8,059 nucleotides of DNA from positions 1 to 8,059 of the forward strand of contig JALXDT010000049.1 in assembly GCA_027070475.1 (NCBI GenBank), written 5' to 3'. Made by a program: the position numbers and the translations under genes. The notes below the pieces were generated by a model. The model saw nothing but the letters and a program-made list of their open reading frames with translations, was not told the origin of the DNA and ran no database searches. This DNA comes from Candidatus Aminicenantota bacterium. Lineage in GTDB: Bacteria; Acidobacteriota; Aminicenantia; JAMOAD01. Positions 7,042 through 8,059 of this stretch are shown piece after piece (the stretch's first letter is position 1; every line of letters starts with the position of its first letter).

Positions 7042-7069
7042 ATTATATTTGTAATTTTTCATCTGTGAT
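7042..7069 (-). promoter_or_regulatory. Possible weak promoter upstream of the glycosyltransferase gene
   Basis: A perfect TATAAT (7042-7047, minus strand) lies just upstream of the SD of the glycosyltransferase gene. The best -35 candidate is ATCACA (7064-7069), only 4 of 6 to consensus, 16 bases away and inside the end of rlmH. The leader would be very short, with the SD almost at its 5' end. In sequence this AT-rich, such a hexamer can arise by chance. Confidence 0.3.
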
Positions 7070-7523
7070 ACTCCATTCCTTTGATAAGGGTTAATGCTCT
7101 GAAAATTTGTTCAAGAAGGACTATTCTTGCTATATAGTTTGAGAATGTCATCTTTGAAAGGGAAATTTTAAAATCTGCCCTTTTTTTTACATCCTCCGAA
7201 ACTCCAGAAAAACTTCCGACAACAAAGTTTATTCTTTTTGGACTGTTAATCTTATCCTCTAAAAAGTTTGAAAAATTAATGGAATCAAATTCTTTTCCCT
7301 TTTCATCAAGTAATATTAAATAATCATCCTTTGTGATTTTTTTCAAAATACTATTACCCTCTTCTTTTATGATTTTCTTTCCTGAGATATTTTTCCCTTT
7401 TTTAGGCAAGCTATCAATTTTAAAGGATACAATTCTTTTTATTTTTTCCTGATATTCATTTTCGAAGCTCTCAAGAGCTTTGAATTTATTTTTCCCAACC
7501 CAGAGAACTCTAATCTTTTCCAT
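7059..7523 (-). CDS. rlmH: 23S rRNA (pseudouridine-1915-N3)-methyltransferase RlmH
   Basis: Product of 154 residues, the usual length for RlmH (about 155). RlmH is a small SPOUT-class, SAM-dependent enzyme that acts as a homodimer and methylates N3 of pseudouridine 1915 in helix 69 of 23S rRNA on the assembled ribosome. Visible family motifs are LDEKGKEFDS (72-81), the SAM-knot strand FVVGSFSGVS (100-109, usual form IGGxxG), the knot segment SLSKMTFSN (121-129) leading into ARIVLLEQIFRA, and the C-terminal YHR (152-154; family ends in PYHR or similar). The second Gly of the GG pair is Ser and the Pro before YH is Glu, mild departures from consensus. The ATG is the first possible start because an in-frame TGA lies two codons upstream. 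Its only SD-like element (AGAGGT, 7536-7541) is 12 bases away, and the start sits inside the end of the regulator gene, so translational coupling is likely. No rsfS is adjacent here, unlike in many genomes. Confidence 0.93.
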   Translation of the reverse strand: MEKIRVLWVGKNKFKALESFENEYQEKIKRIVSFKIDSLPKKGKNISGKKIIKEEGNSILKKITKDDYLILLDEKGKEFDSINFSNFLEDKINSPKRINFVVGSFSGVSEDVKKRADFKISLSKMTFSNYIARIVLLEQIFRALTLIKGMEYHR

Positions 7524-8059
7524 TGCTCAATCCATACCTCTTTAAATAATTATAGACAGATTTTCTTGAAATCCCTAAAATTTTAGCTATTTTGGTCTTA
7601 TTACCTCCTGTTATTTTAAAGATTTCAAGAAAATATCTCTTTTCCAATTCATCCATTGTAAGTAATTCCTCTTTTGCCTCTTTTAGAATATTGTCGGTGC
7701 TCAGCATATACATGTCAGAATTTTTAATTTTTATTAAATCACTATCTCCACTTTCAATATAGGCTTTTTCAACAAAATTTATGAGTTCTCTTATATTTCC
7801 TTTAAAATGATAGTTTTTTATAAGATCTAAAAACTCTTTTGAAAAGCTTTTCCTATTTCTTGTTTTTTTATTTAGTTTATTGAGAACGAATTTAGCAATC
7901 TCAATCTTATCTTTGTCTCTTTTTCTTAACGGAGGAATTTCAATAGCCTTTGAATTTAAAAAATAAAAGAGAGAGTCAGATATTTTTTCTTTTAAAATCC
8001 TCTTATCTGTTACTGTTGTTGAAACAATGACAACACCTTCATAATTAAAGGCTTCAGAG
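7510..8059 (-). CDS. NtrC-type (sigma-54-dependent family) transcriptional regulator, 3' part; 5' end lies outside the window
   Basis: About 182 C-terminal residues are visible; the frame is open to the window edge, so the ATG at 7713 is internal and not a start. The visible part begins near the sensor I strand of the AAA+ domain (GVVIVSTTVTD). It continues through the family signature IPPLRKRDKDI (usual form LPPLRERxEDI) and the sensor II motif GNIREL, whose arginine is kept. It ends in a Fis-type helix-turn-helix (GGNKTKIAKILGISRKSVY, then YLKRYGL). Family knowledge: such proteins are cytoplasmic ATPases that bind upstream enhancers and remodel sigma-54 RNA polymerase. Oddity: the segment normally written FRxDLyyRL reads ISDSLFYFL, so both arginine-finger positions are Ser and Phe, and the usual sensor I Asn is absent. 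ATPase or sigma-54 activation may therefore be altered. Walker A, Walker B, the GAFTGA loop and any receiver domain are beyond the window. The gene overlaps rlmH by 14 bases. Family assignment is firm; function and signal are unknown. Confidence 0.9.
   Translation of the reverse strand, partial: SEAFNYEGVVIVSTTVTDKRILKEKISDSLFYFLNSKAIEIPPLRKRDKDKIEIAKFVLNKLNKKTRNRKSFSKEFLDLIKNYHFKGNIRELINFVEKAYIESGDSDLIKIKNSDMYMLSTDNILKEAKEELLTMDELEKRYFLEIFKITGGNKTKIAKILGISRKSVYNYLKRYGLSNGKD

Overview
This is an AT-rich (roughly two-thirds A+T by eye) bacterial chromosomal segment. All six recognisable genes lie on the minus strand, so transcription runs from position 8059 towards 1. In that order they are: the 3' part of an NtrC-type (sigma-54-dependent family) regulator that continues off the window, rlmH (23S rRNA methyltransferase), a GT-A fold glycosyltransferase related to glucosyl-/mannosyl-glycerate synthases, dnaG (primase), rpoD (primary sigma factor), and an exported S9-family prolyl-oligopeptidase-type peptidase. 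The window is densely coding. Every intergenic gap is under 80 bases, and no RNA gene, mobile element, CRISPR array or long repeat was seen.

The host cannot be named securely. An NtrC-type regulator, a full-length RpoD with regions 1.1 to 4.2 and a large lysine/glutamate-rich non-conserved region, a dnaG-rpoD pair without rpsU, and an exported DPP5/acylaminoacyl-peptidase-like enzyme together fit an AT-rich, probably Gram-negative-type lineage outside the gamma-proteobacteria. Deltaproteobacterial, Acidobacteriota or Aminicenantes-like relatives are possible, but this is inference only.

Layout: (a) 8059-7059, regulator and rlmH overlap by 14 bases and are probably translationally coupled. 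(b) 7021-5771, the glycosyltransferase starts with TTG behind a strong Shine-Dalgarno (SD) sequence and may end in a weak terminator. (c) 5770-5700 carries the best promoter in the window, TTGACA-16-TATATT, just upstream of dnaG. (d) 5699-2177, dnaG and rpoD overlap by 11 bases, and the rpoD ribosome binding site lies in the last dnaG codons, as in a shortened macromolecular synthesis operon. (e) 2130-46, the S9 peptidase follows rpoD after 46 bases. Its start is best placed 12 bases downstream of the longest reading frame.

No complete new multi-gene system is evident. The points most worth a second look are the apparent loss of both arginine-finger residues in the NtrC-type ATPase domain, a basic tail of about 40 residues after region 4.2 of RpoD, and the metal/nucleotide-sugar motifs of the glycosyltransferase that point to an osmolyte or glycerate-derived glycoside.
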